Of a DNA stretch of 64,000 bases, positions 42,145 to 51,612 are shown piece by piece. Within the stretch, counting starts at the first letter, position 1. Each line of letters begins with the position of its first letter. A model generated the notes under the pieces. The model had not been told where the DNA came from and made no database searches. It saw only the letters and a list, made by a program, of their open reading frames with translations. The stretch lies in contig JACKAT010000008.1 of assembly GCA_020634935.1 (NCBI GenBank), positions 90,059 to 154,058 of the forward strand. The letters run 5' to 3'. The stretch comes from Anaerolineales bacterium. GTDB lineage: Bacteria; Chloroflexota; Anaerolineae; 4572-78; J111. A program made the position numbers and the translations under genes.

Positions 42145-44092
42145 AAACCGAACCAAACCCCACGTCTCACCGATTAAAGTATTACTCATTGAAGACAATC
42201 CAGGAGATGCTTATCTTATCAAATTTTTGTTAAAAGAGTCGCTCACCGCCGAGTTTCAGGTTAAGAATGCTGGGCATTTAGCCAAAGGTCTAGATTTGCT
42301 GGAAAACGAGGATTTCGATGTCATTCTTCTGGACCTGCAATTGCCTGATAGTTACGGCATTGAAACTCTGGAAAAGGTTCAGCAGCATGTACTGCATATC
42401 CCCATTGTCCTTTTAACCGGGCTGGATGATGAAGCCTTTGCTCTTGAAGCCGTGCGAGAAGGCGCCCAGGATTACCTGGTTAAAGGCAAAATAGAGAGCG
42501 ATCTGTTAGTCCGAACCTTGAAGTACGCGATCGAACGCAAGCAGGCCGAACAGATGATCCGGCGTCGAAATATGGAGTTGGCGCTGTTAAATGAAGAACG
42601 ACAGCGCTTAAGTACAGCCCTGGAACAAACCGCCGAAAGTATCATCATCACCGATGCCGAAAATATGATTGTGTATGTCAATCCGGCCTTTGAGCGGGTG
42701 ACAGGCTACAGCCACAGCGAAGTCATCAGTCTCTCTCCCGATTTCCTTTGCAGCAAAAAATATGACGCCGAGCGTTATCATTCGCTACAACTGGCCATTG
42801 CCGCCGGGCGGGTGTGGCACGGCCGGCTGACCGGCAAAAAGAAAGATAACTCATTGTATGTGTTTGAGTCGACCGTTACGCCGGTGCGGGATGACGATGG
42901 AATTATTGTGAATTACGTTAGCGTCCAACGTGATGTGACGCGCGAGATGGCCCTGGAAGAGCAGTATCGCCAGGCTCAAAAAATGGAAGCGGTGGGGCAG
43001 TTGGCGGCCGGCATCGCTCATGATTTTAATAATCTATTAACTGTAATCAACGGTTTTGCCGCTCTGCTGCAAACCGAAATCGATGAAGATGACTCGGCTC
43101 AAGAGTCGGTTGAGCGAATCTTGCATGCCAGCCGCCGGGCAGCTGATCTGGTTAGTAAACTTCTAGCATTCAGTCGCGAACAAGCCATCAAACCGGAAAT
43201 AGTTAATTTGAATCACATTATCAGCGACATGACCAAAGTTTTGCATAGTATAGCCGGCGAGCAAATTGATTTAAAGCTTGATTTAGCCCCGAACCTATGG
43301 TTAACCAAAACCGATCTGGCCCAAATTGAACAGGTTATTATTAATCTGGTGGTTAATGCTAGAGACGCTATGCCTGACGGCGGACGCTTAACGCTTGAAA
43401 CCAATAACGTGTTATTGAGCGAAGACAATAATCTGGATGCTCTACCTGGCCAGTACATCGAACTATCGGTGAGTGATACCGGTATTGGCATGCGTGACGA
43501 GGTAAAATCACATATATTTGAACCCTTTTTTACCACGAAAGAAGTAGGCCAGGGAACAGGCTTGGGGCTGGCCATTGTCTTTGGTATCGTCAAACAGAGC
43601 GACGGCCATATTCAGGTTATCAGTGAGCCGGGGCAAGGCACAACGTTTAAGATTTATTTACCTTGGATCAGTTCTACCTATAGTGCTGTCTATCACAAAG
43701 AACCCACAGCCACCGCATCATGTGGGTTTGAAACAATTCTTTTTGTAGAAGATGATAAAGAGATGCGAGCCTTAATTAGATGGGTTTTACAAAAATACAA
43801 CTATAATCTTTTAGAGGCCGAAAACGGCGAGGAAGCGTTAACGATCTACAAAACCCATCCCGAGCCAATCCATCTGCTATTAACCGACGTCGTCATGCCC
43901 GGCATGAGTGGCCGGGCGTTAACCGAGCGGTTAAAGGCCGAACAAGCCGAATTAAAAGTAATTTACATGTCCGGTTATAGTAATGATGCGATTAGTCATT
44001 ATGGTGTTTCGGAAACCGATGCTACCTTTTTACGCAAGCCTTTTAGCCCGGTAGAGTTAGCCAATAAAATACGCTGCGCTCTCGACACTTAA
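42110..44092 (+). CDS. hybrid REC-PAS-histidine kinase-REC protein
   Basis: 660 residues. N-terminal receiver (about 22-140, D75), PAS domain (165-280), HisKA with H304 (AAGIAHDFNNLL), HATPase (SDTGIGM, GTGLGLAI) and a C-terminal receiver (about 541-658, D593 in LLTDVVMPG). All phosphorelay residues look intact. It is probably soluble. It overlaps the preceding kinase and is 12 bp before the large GAF kinase. Confidence 0.94.
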   Translation: MNINNSKNILIRNRTKPHVSPIKVLLIEDNPGDAYLIKFLLKESLTAEFQVKNAGHLAKGLDLLENEDFDVILLDLQLPDSYGIETLEKVQQHVLHIPIVLLTGLDDEAFALEAVREGAQDYLVKGKIESDLLVRTLKYAIERKQAEQMIRRRNMELALLNEERQRLSTALEQTAESIIITDAENMIVYVNPAFERVTGYSHSEVISLSPDFLCSKKYDAERYHSLQLAIAAGRVWHGRLTGKKKDNSLYVFESTVTPVRDDDGIIVNYVSVQRDVTREMALEEQYRQAQKMEAVGQLAAGIAHDFNNLLTVINGFAALLQTEIDEDDSAQESVERILHASRRAADLVSKLLAFSREQAIKPEIVNLNHIISDMTKVLHSIAGEQIDLKLDLAPNLWLTKTDLAQIEQVIINLVVNARDAMPDGGRLTLETNNVLLSEDNNLDALPGQYIELSVSDTGIGMRDEVKSHIFEPFFTTKEVGQGTGLGLAIVFGIVKQSDGHIQVISEPGQGTTFKIYLPWISSTYSAVYHKEPTATASCGFETILFVEDDKEMRALIRWVLQKYNYNLLEAENGEEALTIYKTHPEPIHLLLTDVVMPGMSGRALTERLKAEQAELKVIYMSGYSNDAISHYGVSETDATFLRKPFSPVELANKIRCALDT

Positions 44093-44104
44093 GCGATCTT
44101 CATT

Positions 44105-47100
44105 ATGCCTGAGCAGTTGTCCCTTCAATTAGAGCGAGAAAAACGCCTGCTGTCTGAAACCTTAACTGAGATTGCCCTGGCGCTCACCTCTCATACCCGG
44201 CACAAAGAGGTGCTGGATGAAATTCTAACACAAGCCAAAAGGCTGGTTCCCTATCAAACCGCACATATTCTGTTGTTGGAAAATGACTCGTTACGGATTG
44301 CTCACTGGCAGGGGTACGAGAATACCGGTAGCGAACAACACATCTCTACTTTGGTTCAGCCACTAGCTAATTTTCCGTTCGACCAAGAGGTTATCCAGTC
44401 CAAAACGGCTCGTGTTCTGTCTGATACTCATCAGGAACCAAGTTGGATAGTTACCCCGGAGACAAAGTGGGTTCGCTCCCATTTGGTGCTGCCGATCTAT
44501 TTACACAATCAGGTTCTGGGGGTGCTGCGGCTAGACTCTAACCAACCCGGCCAATTTACGTTAAAAGATGCCGAAAACCTCCAACCGCTGGCCAACATTG
44601 CCGCTATCGCCTTGAAAAATGCGCAGTTGTACGAGCAGTTTCGCCGGGAACTGAAAGAGCGCCGTCGAACGGAGGCCGCGTTAAGAATAAGCGAGGAATT
44701 TGGTCAAACTATTCTCAACTCGCTGTCCGCCCAAATTGCAGTGTTAAATCATAAAGGGGAGATCATCCACGTTAATGAAGCCTGGAGTACATATGCCCGA
44801 AAAAATGGCGGCAACCCGATTACTCAGCAAGGGCAAGGGCTAAACTATTTGGACGTTTGCCGGACGGCAATAGCCGCCGGATATCCAGGAGCCCAAGATG
44901 TATTTGATGGATTACAACAAGTCCTGAGCAACGCCGATTCGAGCTTCGATTATGAATATCCATGCGATTCGCCTACGGAAAAACAATGGTTTTTACTGCG
45001 GGCTTTACCCCTAAAAAGCAAAGATGGGGGCCTGGTGGTAGCCCACATCAACTTTACCCAAATCAAACAACTTGAAAGCAACATCAAACATATTCACCAA
45101 CTGGGCCAGGAATTAACCTTATTACGGGATAAAGAAACCATCATCTGGCGCGTGTTGGAAACCGCCAGCAATGTTTTAAAGGTCGATGCTATTGCTTGCG
45201 GGTTGATCGATTTGGTGAAACAAGAGATCCGTTTTCCCTGCCGGCTGGTTGACGATCTACCGGAGTCGATAAATTTAAGACTATCGCTCCAGGACCAACA
45301 GAGTATCATTGCCAAGGTGGCTCGCGACGGGCAACCGATCAATATTGCTGACACCCGTCAAATTGCCCATTACACCCCCATCGGCTGGGCAGGGCGATCT
45401 AAATTATGCGTTCCCTTGAAAGTGGGCGAGCGAGTCATCGGTATTTTGGATATAGAAAGCGCCAAACCCGACTACTTTACGCCCGACAATACCCAAATTG
45501 TTCAGATTCTGGCCGACCAAACTGCCGTGGCCCTGGAAAACGCCCAGCTTCATCTCAACGCCCAACGTTATGTCAAAGAGTTAGGGGCGCTCTACCGAGC
45601 GGGGCAAACGATTACGTCCAATTTAGATCTGAGCCTGGTGCTGAACCAAATCATTGTGGAAGTGACGAATTTATTTGAAGCCCGAATGGCTTGCCTGCTG
45701 CTGCTCGACTCTCTGGGTAATGATTTGATCTTCGCGGCCATAGCGCCCACTCCAGCCGACACGTTGGTTGGTTCGCGCATTCCCCTGGCCGACGGCATTG
45801 CCAACTGGGTGATCAAAGAAAAAGAGCCGATTGTGGTTGACGACGTCAAAAACGATCCGCGCTTCGATGGCTACTTAGATAGTATTACCGGCCTGACAAC
45901 TCACTCGCTTCTGGCCATTCCCCTAACCGTCGAAGACAGTCCAATCGGTTTAATCCAGGTTATCGACAAGGCCGGCGGGGCTTTCAATCAACAAGATTTA
46001 GAGTTGTTGGAAGCGTTAACCAGTTCGGCCGTGATCGCCATTGAAAATGCCCGGTTATTTGAACAGTCCGAATATCGGGCCAAACAGCTTTCGGTTCTCC
46101 ACCAGGTTGATCGGGCGATTACAGCCAACCTGCACATTAACGAAGTCTACGATGCCTTTGCCCAAAATATTGCTCAACTATTTCCCTATGATCGGCTGTC
46201 AATTGCGCTGGTAGAAGAAAATAGTCTTCGCATTACGCACGCGATTGGTTATGCTAAAAATGAACTGCCGACCAGCGCCACTTTATCGCTCCACAACTCG
46301 GCCATAGGTTGGGTTGTATTAAATCAGAAGCCGCTCATTCGGGCCAATATTGCCGACGGCCCCCATTTCATTACCGACAAGATGCTGCTGGCCGCGGGTC
46401 TCAAATCGGCCATGAGTATCCCGCTTCAAATCAAGGGACAAACGATTGGAACCTGGAATTTATCCAGCAAATATAAAAATGCCTATCAACAAGATCATCT
46501 ACCCATTGCTCAATCGTTAGCCGATCAATTAGCTATCGCCATTGAAAACGCTCGATTATATCAAACAGAACGGGAGCAACACCTGCGGCTTCAGCATTCG
46601 CAGGAACGACTGGTGCAGGTTGAAAAAATGGCGGCGCTGGGTCGCCTGGTGGCTTCGATTGCCCACGAAATTAACAATCCGCTACAATCAGTGCAAAGCT
46701 GCCTAACCTTGATGCGCGAGGACCTCAATGATGTACTGCGGCAGAGAGAGTTGGAGAGTATTGCGGATATTGCCGAGGAAGAAATCGAACGTATTTCGTC
46801 GTTGGTAAGCCGGCTGCGCGAATTCTACCGGCCGGTCTCGCCCGCTCAAAATGATCGACCCGAACCCTTAATTTCACTAGATGGCTTTTATCGGTTGGAT
46901 AACGGTAACTCCGGGCCGGTTGACCTTCATGTGATATTGGAGGCCGTACTTAAACTGGTTCATAAAAAATTAGAAGATCATAATTTGACGGTCAAGTGTG
47001 AGTGGCATAAAGAACTCCCTCCCATTCAAGCTAATCAGGATTATTTGAAGCAAATATTTCTTAACCTGATTCTCAACAGTTTGGATGCCTCACCCCCATC

Positions 47101-47407
47101 GGGCAGCAGCCTGATAATCCGTACTGGCCCAGACTGTATTGTGACGGAAACCGGCCCATCCGTACCTGCGGTGCGGATCGAGTTTAGCGATACCGGCCAC
47201 GGTATTCCACCGGAAATTCAATCGCGGTTGTTTGAGCCCTTGTTTACCACCAAAGATCACGGGTCCGGGTTAGGTTTATTTACCACTTACAAAGTCATCA
47301 AAGCTCATAATGGTCAGATTACGGTCAACAGCAAAGTTGGCAACGGTACAACGTTTACTATCTTACTCCCGGTTCAACGGCTCACGCTTATCCATCCAGA
47401 TAACTAA
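44105..47407 (+). CDS. multi-GAF/PAS sensor histidine kinase
   Basis: 1100 residues. GAF (about 20-180), PAS-like (195-325), three further GAF domains (about 335-480, 490-650 and 660-820), a coiled linker, HisKA with H854 (SIAHEINNPLQS), and HATPase (FSDTGHGIPPEI, DHGSGLGLF). No membrane segment. The first GAF closely resembles GAF1 of the kinase at 38399. It has no receiver domain and probably signals through neighbouring regulators. Confidence 0.93.
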   Translation: MPEQLSLQLEREKRLLSETLTEIALALTSHTRHKEVLDEILTQAKRLVPYQTAHILLLENDSLRIAHWQGYENTGSEQHISTLVQPLANFPFDQEVIQSKTARVLSDTHQEPSWIVTPETKWVRSHLVLPIYLHNQVLGVLRLDSNQPGQFTLKDAENLQPLANIAAIALKNAQLYEQFRRELKERRRTEAALRISEEFGQTILNSLSAQIAVLNHKGEIIHVNEAWSTYARKNGGNPITQQGQGLNYLDVCRTAIAAGYPGAQDVFDGLQQVLSNADSSFDYEYPCDSPTEKQWFLLRALPLKSKDGGLVVAHINFTQIKQLESNIKHIHQLGQELTLLRDKETIIWRVLETASNVLKVDAIACGLIDLVKQEIRFPCRLVDDLPESINLRLSLQDQQSIIAKVARDGQPINIADTRQIAHYTPIGWAGRSKLCVPLKVGERVIGILDIESAKPDYFTPDNTQIVQILADQTAVALENAQLHLNAQRYVKELGALYRAGQTITSNLDLSLVLNQIIVEVTNLFEARMACLLLLDSLGNDLIFAAIAPTPADTLVGSRIPLADGIANWVIKEKEPIVVDDVKNDPRFDGYLDSITGLTTHSLLAIPLTVEDSPIGLIQVIDKAGGAFNQQDLELLEALTSSAVIAIENARLFEQSEYRAKQLSVLHQVDRAITANLHINEVYDAFAQNIAQLFPYDRLSIALVEENSLRITHAIGYAKNELPTSATLSLHNSAIGWVVLNQKPLIRANIADGPHFITDKMLLAAGLKSAMSIPLQIKGQTIGTWNLSSKYKNAYQQDHLPIAQSLADQLAIAIENARLYQTEREQHLRLQHSQERLVQVEKMAALGRLVASIAHEINNPLQSVQSCLTLMREDLNDVLRQRELESIADIAEEEIERISSLVSRLREFYRPVSPAQNDRPEPLISLDGFYRLDNGNSGPVDLHVILEAVLKLVHKKLEDHNLTVKCEWHKELPPIQANQDYLKQIFLNLILNSLDASPPSGSSLIIRTGPDCIVTETGPSVPAVRIEFSDTGHGIPPEIQSRLFEPLFTTKDHGSGLGLFTTYKVIKAHNGQITVNSKVGNGTTFTILLPVQRLTLIHPDN

Positions 47408-47444
47408 GTAGTTTTCAACTCTACGTTGTTACGTTGGTTTAGAC

Positions 47445-47511
47445 AGAATTAACAGGATTAATATGATTTTCACTTATTTTATCCTGAAAATCCTGTAAAT
47501 CCTGTCTATTC
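47445..47511. repeat. imperfect inverted repeat (AGACAGAATTAACAGGATT / AATCCTGTAAATCCTGTCT)
   Basis: A widespread type of spacer repeat, here after the large kinase gene. Confidence 0.65.
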
Positions 47512-47566
47512 ATCCTGATGTCAAACTCATAAGTTAGTTATGAAAATTACTTAGACTGGCGGCGCC

Positions 47567-47601
47567 AATAAAAAAGCCTGCATATTTCTATGCAGGCTTT
47601 T
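47567..47601 (-). terminator. intrinsic terminator of rplI
   Basis: AAAAGCCTGCATA (47572-47584) pairs perfectly with TATGCAGGCTTTT (47589-47601) around a 4-nt loop. On the minus strand it is followed by a T-run. It may also stop rightward transcription. Confidence 0.85.
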
Positions 47602-47622
47602 GACCTTAAACAGCAAATGGAT

Positions 47623-48213
47623 TTATTCTTCGGCTGTTTCAGCTTCAGCATCAGAGGCCGTTTCAGCCGCTGTTTCGGCTTCTTCCAAAATAGCTTCAGC
47701 TTCGGCTGTATCAATGCCGGCGGCCGCAGCTTCGGCTGCGCTAAGACGTTCTCGTTCTAAGATACCCCCTAGCGGTAAGACTTCAACCTGGATAGTCGTC
47801 GATAAATCGATCATCAATTTAACGGTGACATCTTGCATACCCAAGGTGCGGATCGGTTCAGCCAGAGCCACTTTACGCTTATCGATTTCAATTCCGGTTT
47901 TGTCCAACATGGCATCGGCAATATCGCTTGAGGTGACCGAACCATAGAGTTTACCGGTTTCACCGGCTCGGCGTTCAAATACCAGTTGTAACCCCGAAAT
48001 TTGGTTAGCAATGGCTTGCGCATCTTCTCTTTCTTGCGCTCGAATCTTTTCACCCGCTTTGCGAATGGTTTCCGCTTGCTTGATGGCTCCGGGTGTGGCT
48101 AGAATTGCCAAATTCTGGGGGAAAAGATAGTTGCGGCCGTATCCGTTTTTAACTTCCTTTATATCGCCGGCATAGCCCAAGTTGTCGACGTCTTCAATCA
48201 ATAAAACCTTCAT
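47623..48213 (-). CDS. rplI: 50S ribosomal protein L9 with an extended acidic C-terminus
   Basis: 196 residues. The N-terminal RNA-binding domain (MKVLLIEDVDNLGYAGDIKEVKNGYGRNYLFP) and the long helix plus C-terminal domain are canonical up to about residue 150. A further 45 residues, mostly Ala and Glu, follow. Bacterial L9 is usually about 150 residues. The usual neighbours rpsF, ssb and rpsR are absent here. Confidence 0.96.
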   Translation of the reverse strand: MKVLLIEDVDNLGYAGDIKEVKNGYGRNYLFPQNLAILATPGAIKQAETIRKAGEKIRAQEREDAQAIANQISGLQLVFERRAGETGKLYGSVTSSDIADAMLDKTGIEIDKRKVALAEPIRTLGMQDVTVKLMIDLSTTIQVEVLPLGGILERERLSAAEAAAAGIDTAEAEAILEEAETAAETASDAEAETAEE

Positions 48214-48328
48214 AACTTTTTCTCCGGTAAAGTAAAGATCAATGCGAGATGATTAATCAAGGCTGTTAAAGCCTAATTTTCTCTTAAACACACAAAAGTT
48301 AAGTATACTATAAATCCGTTTGAAACAC

Positions 48329-48361
48329 AAAAGAGCCAGGGGTTGACAGCCCGGCTCTTTT
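48329..48361 (-). terminator. stem-loop terminator after the CpaF-like gene
   Basis: AAAAGAGCC (48329-48337) pairs with GGCTCTTTT (48353-48361). It lies between the CpaF-like gene and rplI, both on the minus strand. Confidence 0.75.
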
Positions 48362-48412
48362 AAGAGGGAAGGTTTTAGCCTACCCTTTTTTTGAGAAGTT
48401 ACCGCAAAGGAT

Positions 48413-49831
48413 TTAGAACATTCTGGCCCCAAAGATATTGGCCGGCAGATGGATACCGGAGGCCTCAATTTGATCGATAAACTTGGGTCGAATCCCGGTT
48501 GCTTTTAACCGGCCCACAATGACCCCGTTTTCAATCCCTTGTTGTTCAAAGGCGAAGATGTCAGACATAACGATGACATCACCTTCCATGCCCTGCACCT
48601 CTGTCACATGGATAATTTTCCGGCTGCCATCACGCATCCGAGACTGGTGGACAATTAAATCAACCGCCGAAGCGATCTGCTCGCGGATGGCCCGAATGGG
48701 CAAATCCATCCCGGCCATCAAGCACATGGTCTCCAGACGCGACAACGTATCGCGCGGGCTGTTGGCGTGGGCGGTGGTTAAGCTGCCTTCGTGACCGGTG
48801 TTCATGGCCTGCAACATATCCAATGTTTCGCCGCTGCGACACTCACCCACGACAATTCGGTCAGGCCGCATCCGCAGGGTATTGACCACTAAATCTCGAA
48901 TGGTCACTTCCCCTTTGCCTTCGATGTTGGGCGGGCGCGATTCCAGAGTGACCACATGCTCTTGACGGAGTTGCAATTCCGCCGCGTTTTCAACCGTAAT
49001 AATCCGCTCATCGGAGGGAATAAATGAGGACAGGATATTCAGCAGAGTGGTTTTACCTGAGCCGGTACCCCCTGAAACAACCACGTTCAACCGGGAGATA
49101 ACACATGCCTTAAGAAATTCTGCCACTTCGGACGTAATCGAACCAAAGCGAACTAAATCGTCAATCGTCAACGGGTCTTTTTCAAATTTTCGGATGGTTA
49201 AGGTTGGGCCGTTGAGCGCCAGGGGAGGGATAATCGCGTTCACCCGTGAGCCATCAGGCAAACGGGCGTCCACCAGCGGCGAACTTTCATCGATGCGCCG
49301 GCCCAGCGGCGATACAATCCGGTCGATGACTTTTAGAACGTGCTCATTACTCTCAAACTGAACGCGGCTCGATACAATCTTACCTTTACGTTCGACAAAG
49401 ACCTTCTCCGGGCCATTAACCATAATTTCACTAACGGTTTCATCCGCCAGCAGCGGTTCTAGCGGGCCAAACCCCAGGATCTCGGCTACAATACTCTCAA
49501 ACAAACGCTCTCGCTCGGTACGGCTGAGGATCAGATTTTCCTGAGTCAGGATTTGTTCAAACATATCCTGAATGGTACGTCGAACCTCATCTGTTTGAGA
49601 TATATCCATTTGGGGGTCGAGTTCGGAAATGAGCCGATCTTGAATGCGCTCTTTCAACTCGCGGAAAGCATCTCTTTGAGCATTGCGCGGCGCACCGCGT
49701 ACTTCCTTACCGGTTCGATTGGGGGTTCGAAAATTTCGTTCGGGAAAACGGGGCTGCACTGGCGATTTGCCGGGGGCGGCGTTGGAATCCGATTCACTAG
49801 TATTCTTTTTAATCCGCTGCATCAAAGACAT
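48413..49831 (-). CDS. CpaF/TadA-type secretion and pilus ATPase
   Basis: 472 residues. Disordered N-terminus (1-50), helical N-terminal domain, then a RecA-like ATPase: Walker A GGTGSGKT at 254-261, Asp box ITVENAAELQL, Walker B RIVVGECRSGE and the His-containing GSLTTAHANSP box. It powers Flp/Tad-type pilus assembly or type II-like secretion. No pilin, TadB/C or secretin genes are nearby. In many Chloroflexi the tad genes are scattered. Confidence 0.93.
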   Translation of the reverse strand: MSLMQRIKKNTSESDSNAAPGKSPVQPRFPERNFRTPNRTGKEVRGAPRNAQRDAFRELKERIQDRLISELDPQMDISQTDEVRRTIQDMFEQILTQENLILSRTERERLFESIVAEILGFGPLEPLLADETVSEIMVNGPEKVFVERKGKIVSSRVQFESNEHVLKVIDRIVSPLGRRIDESSPLVDARLPDGSRVNAIIPPLALNGPTLTIRKFEKDPLTIDDLVRFGSITSEVAEFLKACVISRLNVVVSGGTGSGKTTLLNILSSFIPSDERIITVENAAELQLRQEHVVTLESRPPNIEGKGEVTIRDLVVNTLRMRPDRIVVGECRSGETLDMLQAMNTGHEGSLTTAHANSPRDTLSRLETMCLMAGMDLPIRAIREQIASAVDLIVHQSRMRDGSRKIIHVTEVQGMEGDVIVMSDIFAFEQQGIENGVIVGRLKATGIRPKFIDQIEASGIHLPANIFGARMF

Positions 49832-50236
49832 ATAAATCCCTCCTCAAGGTCCCTTATCTTTTTGATGAATTTTCAGTTATATACTTATGAGCACATAGAG
49901 CTGTAAACCGGCTCAAACAAGGTCGATGTAAACCAGGTTGCGACGTAGGTTAATTTTTTAAGTTTACGGATTCTGGTCGAAAATGGAGGATAGAAAGCGA
50001 GATGGCCAATTTAGTTTATATATTATAATAGATTTTCTCAAAAGTGGTAGTGTTAGAATCTTTTTTGGCATATATCCTATAAATGTAGTGAGCTTAGAAG
50101 CTGTTTGAAAAGATGGGTTCAGTCTGAAAGTGGCCTAATATTGGCCTGATCTGAGACTTTTTCGACCTCGTTTCAGGTTAATAGACTGAACCCATCTTAG
50201 CCGGTTGGATTTTTAAAACAACCTCTTAACCTTTTG
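49832..50236. other. 405-bp spacer containing a possible MITE
   Basis: AT-rich near the CpaF-like gene start (its promoter must lie there). An inverted-repeat element occupies 50097-50227. No gene is visible. Confidence 0.6.
50097..50227. repeat. 131-bp inverted-repeat element, MITE-like
   Basis: AGATGGGTTCAGTCT on the left and AGACTGAACCCATCT on the right are perfect complements. The outer ends AGAAGCTGTTTGAAA and TTTAAAACAACCTCTT are also related, giving extended terminal inverted repeats. No transposase is encoded. Confidence 0.6.
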
Positions 50237-51379
50237 TTAATTCTGATATATGCTCAAGACATCCCCGGCCACGTTAATGGCTACACTTAACTCCACCCCC
50301 TGCTCAGCCCCTAACTCCACCGTCCCGGTGGTCGCGACATAGGGCCGGCTGGCGGTGAAGGTATAGCTACCGGCCGGTAGATCGATGGCCAATTCATCGT
50401 TGTTGGGGATAGAATATTCTCGGCCGCCAATAGTGAAGGTTAAAGTTTCACCAGCATAGTTTTTAACCAGCAAACCTGGTCCAACCGTAGGCGAGTCATT
50501 GGCGACCGGTTCAGTGGCGAGACCTTCACCGGCCGGTAATGGCGCGGCCACATCAACCGGTGCGGCCGGCTCAGTTCCAACTGTGGCTTGCGCTGTCAGG
50601 TCTTCTTGCGCTACCGTCATAGTGACGGGCAGCAGAAAATCATACTTCTCACCGACATCATATTTTCGCTCCTGGCGCACGCCATTGAAACTCAACCCAA
50701 CCACCTGCCCTGTCGCCAGGTTAAGGGGGCCATTCAGGCTGCCGCCCGGTACACTAGCGGTGTAGGTATAATCGCCGGGAGCAACGTCGATCTGCAGCCG
50801 GCCTGGAATACCATCCGCCGCTGGGGCCACCTTGAACAGTTCACCATTTAAATCAACCGTCAACTCATCACCAATATAGTTGATCCAAACAATGCTCGCT
50901 TGCCCGACGGTCGCTGCGGCGGGCTGCCAGGTATCGACCGGCGGTGTGTTAGCCGCCGGTTCTACATTGGGATCAAAATCGAACACATTAACAATATCTT
51001 TGGGTTTAGCTAACAAGGTTCCGTCAGGACCAATCGCGGGAGCGGTTTGATCCAGCCGAGCGGCTTTAGCCACAAATCCGCCGGGCGTCACAGTGAACTC
51101 CCCGGCTTTGCCGATAACACCGGGGACGTTGGCGGCAAATTTGTGCTCACCCGGATTCAATGGCAAACTGAGTTGGCCGCCTTCCGGGGCCGTATTGGTG
51201 CCGGGTATCGTATAGGTCACATCGTCCAGGTCAAGGAACAACTCTTGACCAATGTAGTTAATAAAAACAAAGTTATCGACCGGCTCCTGAGCCTGGATTT
51301 GAGACCCAAAAAGTGTAAACATTAAAGCGACAGCGGCTAAGATACCTAAAGTCATCGTTACCGTTTTTTTGAACATCAT
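50237..51379 (-). CDS. secreted protein with three beta-sandwich repeats, function unknown
   Basis: 380 residues. A signal peptide (about 1-30, cleaved near QAQE) is followed by three related modules of about 60 residues: near 37-95 (FVFINYIGQELFLDLDD), 163-220 (IVWINYIGDELTVDLNG) and 305-360 (LLVKNYAGETLTFTIGG). Each has an NYxG start and a PGxYxFTAxxPG-like end. The pattern resembles small Ig-like carbohydrate or peptide-binding domains, such as PEGA or DUF4397 types, but I cannot name a family with confidence. Low-complexity Pro/Ala linkers separate the modules. Confidence 0.75.
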   Translation of the reverse strand: MMFKKTVTMTLGILAAVALMFTLFGSQIQAQEPVDNFVFINYIGQELFLDLDDVTYTIPGTNTAPEGGQLSLPLNPGEHKFAANVPGVIGKAGEFTVTPGGFVAKAARLDQTAPAIGPDGTLLAKPKDIVNVFDFDPNVEPAANTPPVDTWQPAAATVGQASIVWINYIGDELTVDLNGELFKVAPAADGIPGRLQIDVAPGDYTYTASVPGGSLNGPLNLATGQVVGLSFNGVRQERKYDVGEKYDFLLPVTMTVAQEDLTAQATVGTEPAAPVDVAAPLPAGEGLATEPVANDSPTVGPGLLVKNYAGETLTFTIGGREYSIPNNDELAIDLPAGSYTFTASRPYVATTGTVELGAEQGVELSVAINVAGDVLSIYQN

Positions 51380-51426
51380 CTCACCTCGCGTGATGCAATA
51401 AAATTTATGTATTTACTCAGCAGATG

Positions 51427-51508
51427 AGGTGACTGGCACTTTATCGCCGTAATTGCAGCGCTGTATTACACCCAGCGCTCTCGATTTGAGCCAAAGCGCC
51501 AGTCACCT
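51427..51508. repeat. inverted repeat with AGGTGACTGGCACTTT arms (copy B)
   Basis: AGGTGACTGGCACTTT (51427-51442) pairs with AAAGCGCCAGTCACCT (51493-51508). Inside is a smaller GCAGCGCTG...CAGCGCT stem. It is the partner of 8195-8271. Confidence 0.75.
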
Positions 51509-51612
51509 GAATAGATACAAATTTATAATAGAACTTGCCAGAGAAATCTTGTCAAAATCGGCTATCTACAATGGGAAATCGATGTCTAAAACGAACCGGG
51601 GTGGATCGAACG

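Noticed and set aside
48303..48308. Another GTATAC site as an operator
   Set aside because: It lies between rplI and a terminator, far from catabolic genes, and a six-base match is expected about 15 times by chance in 64 kb.
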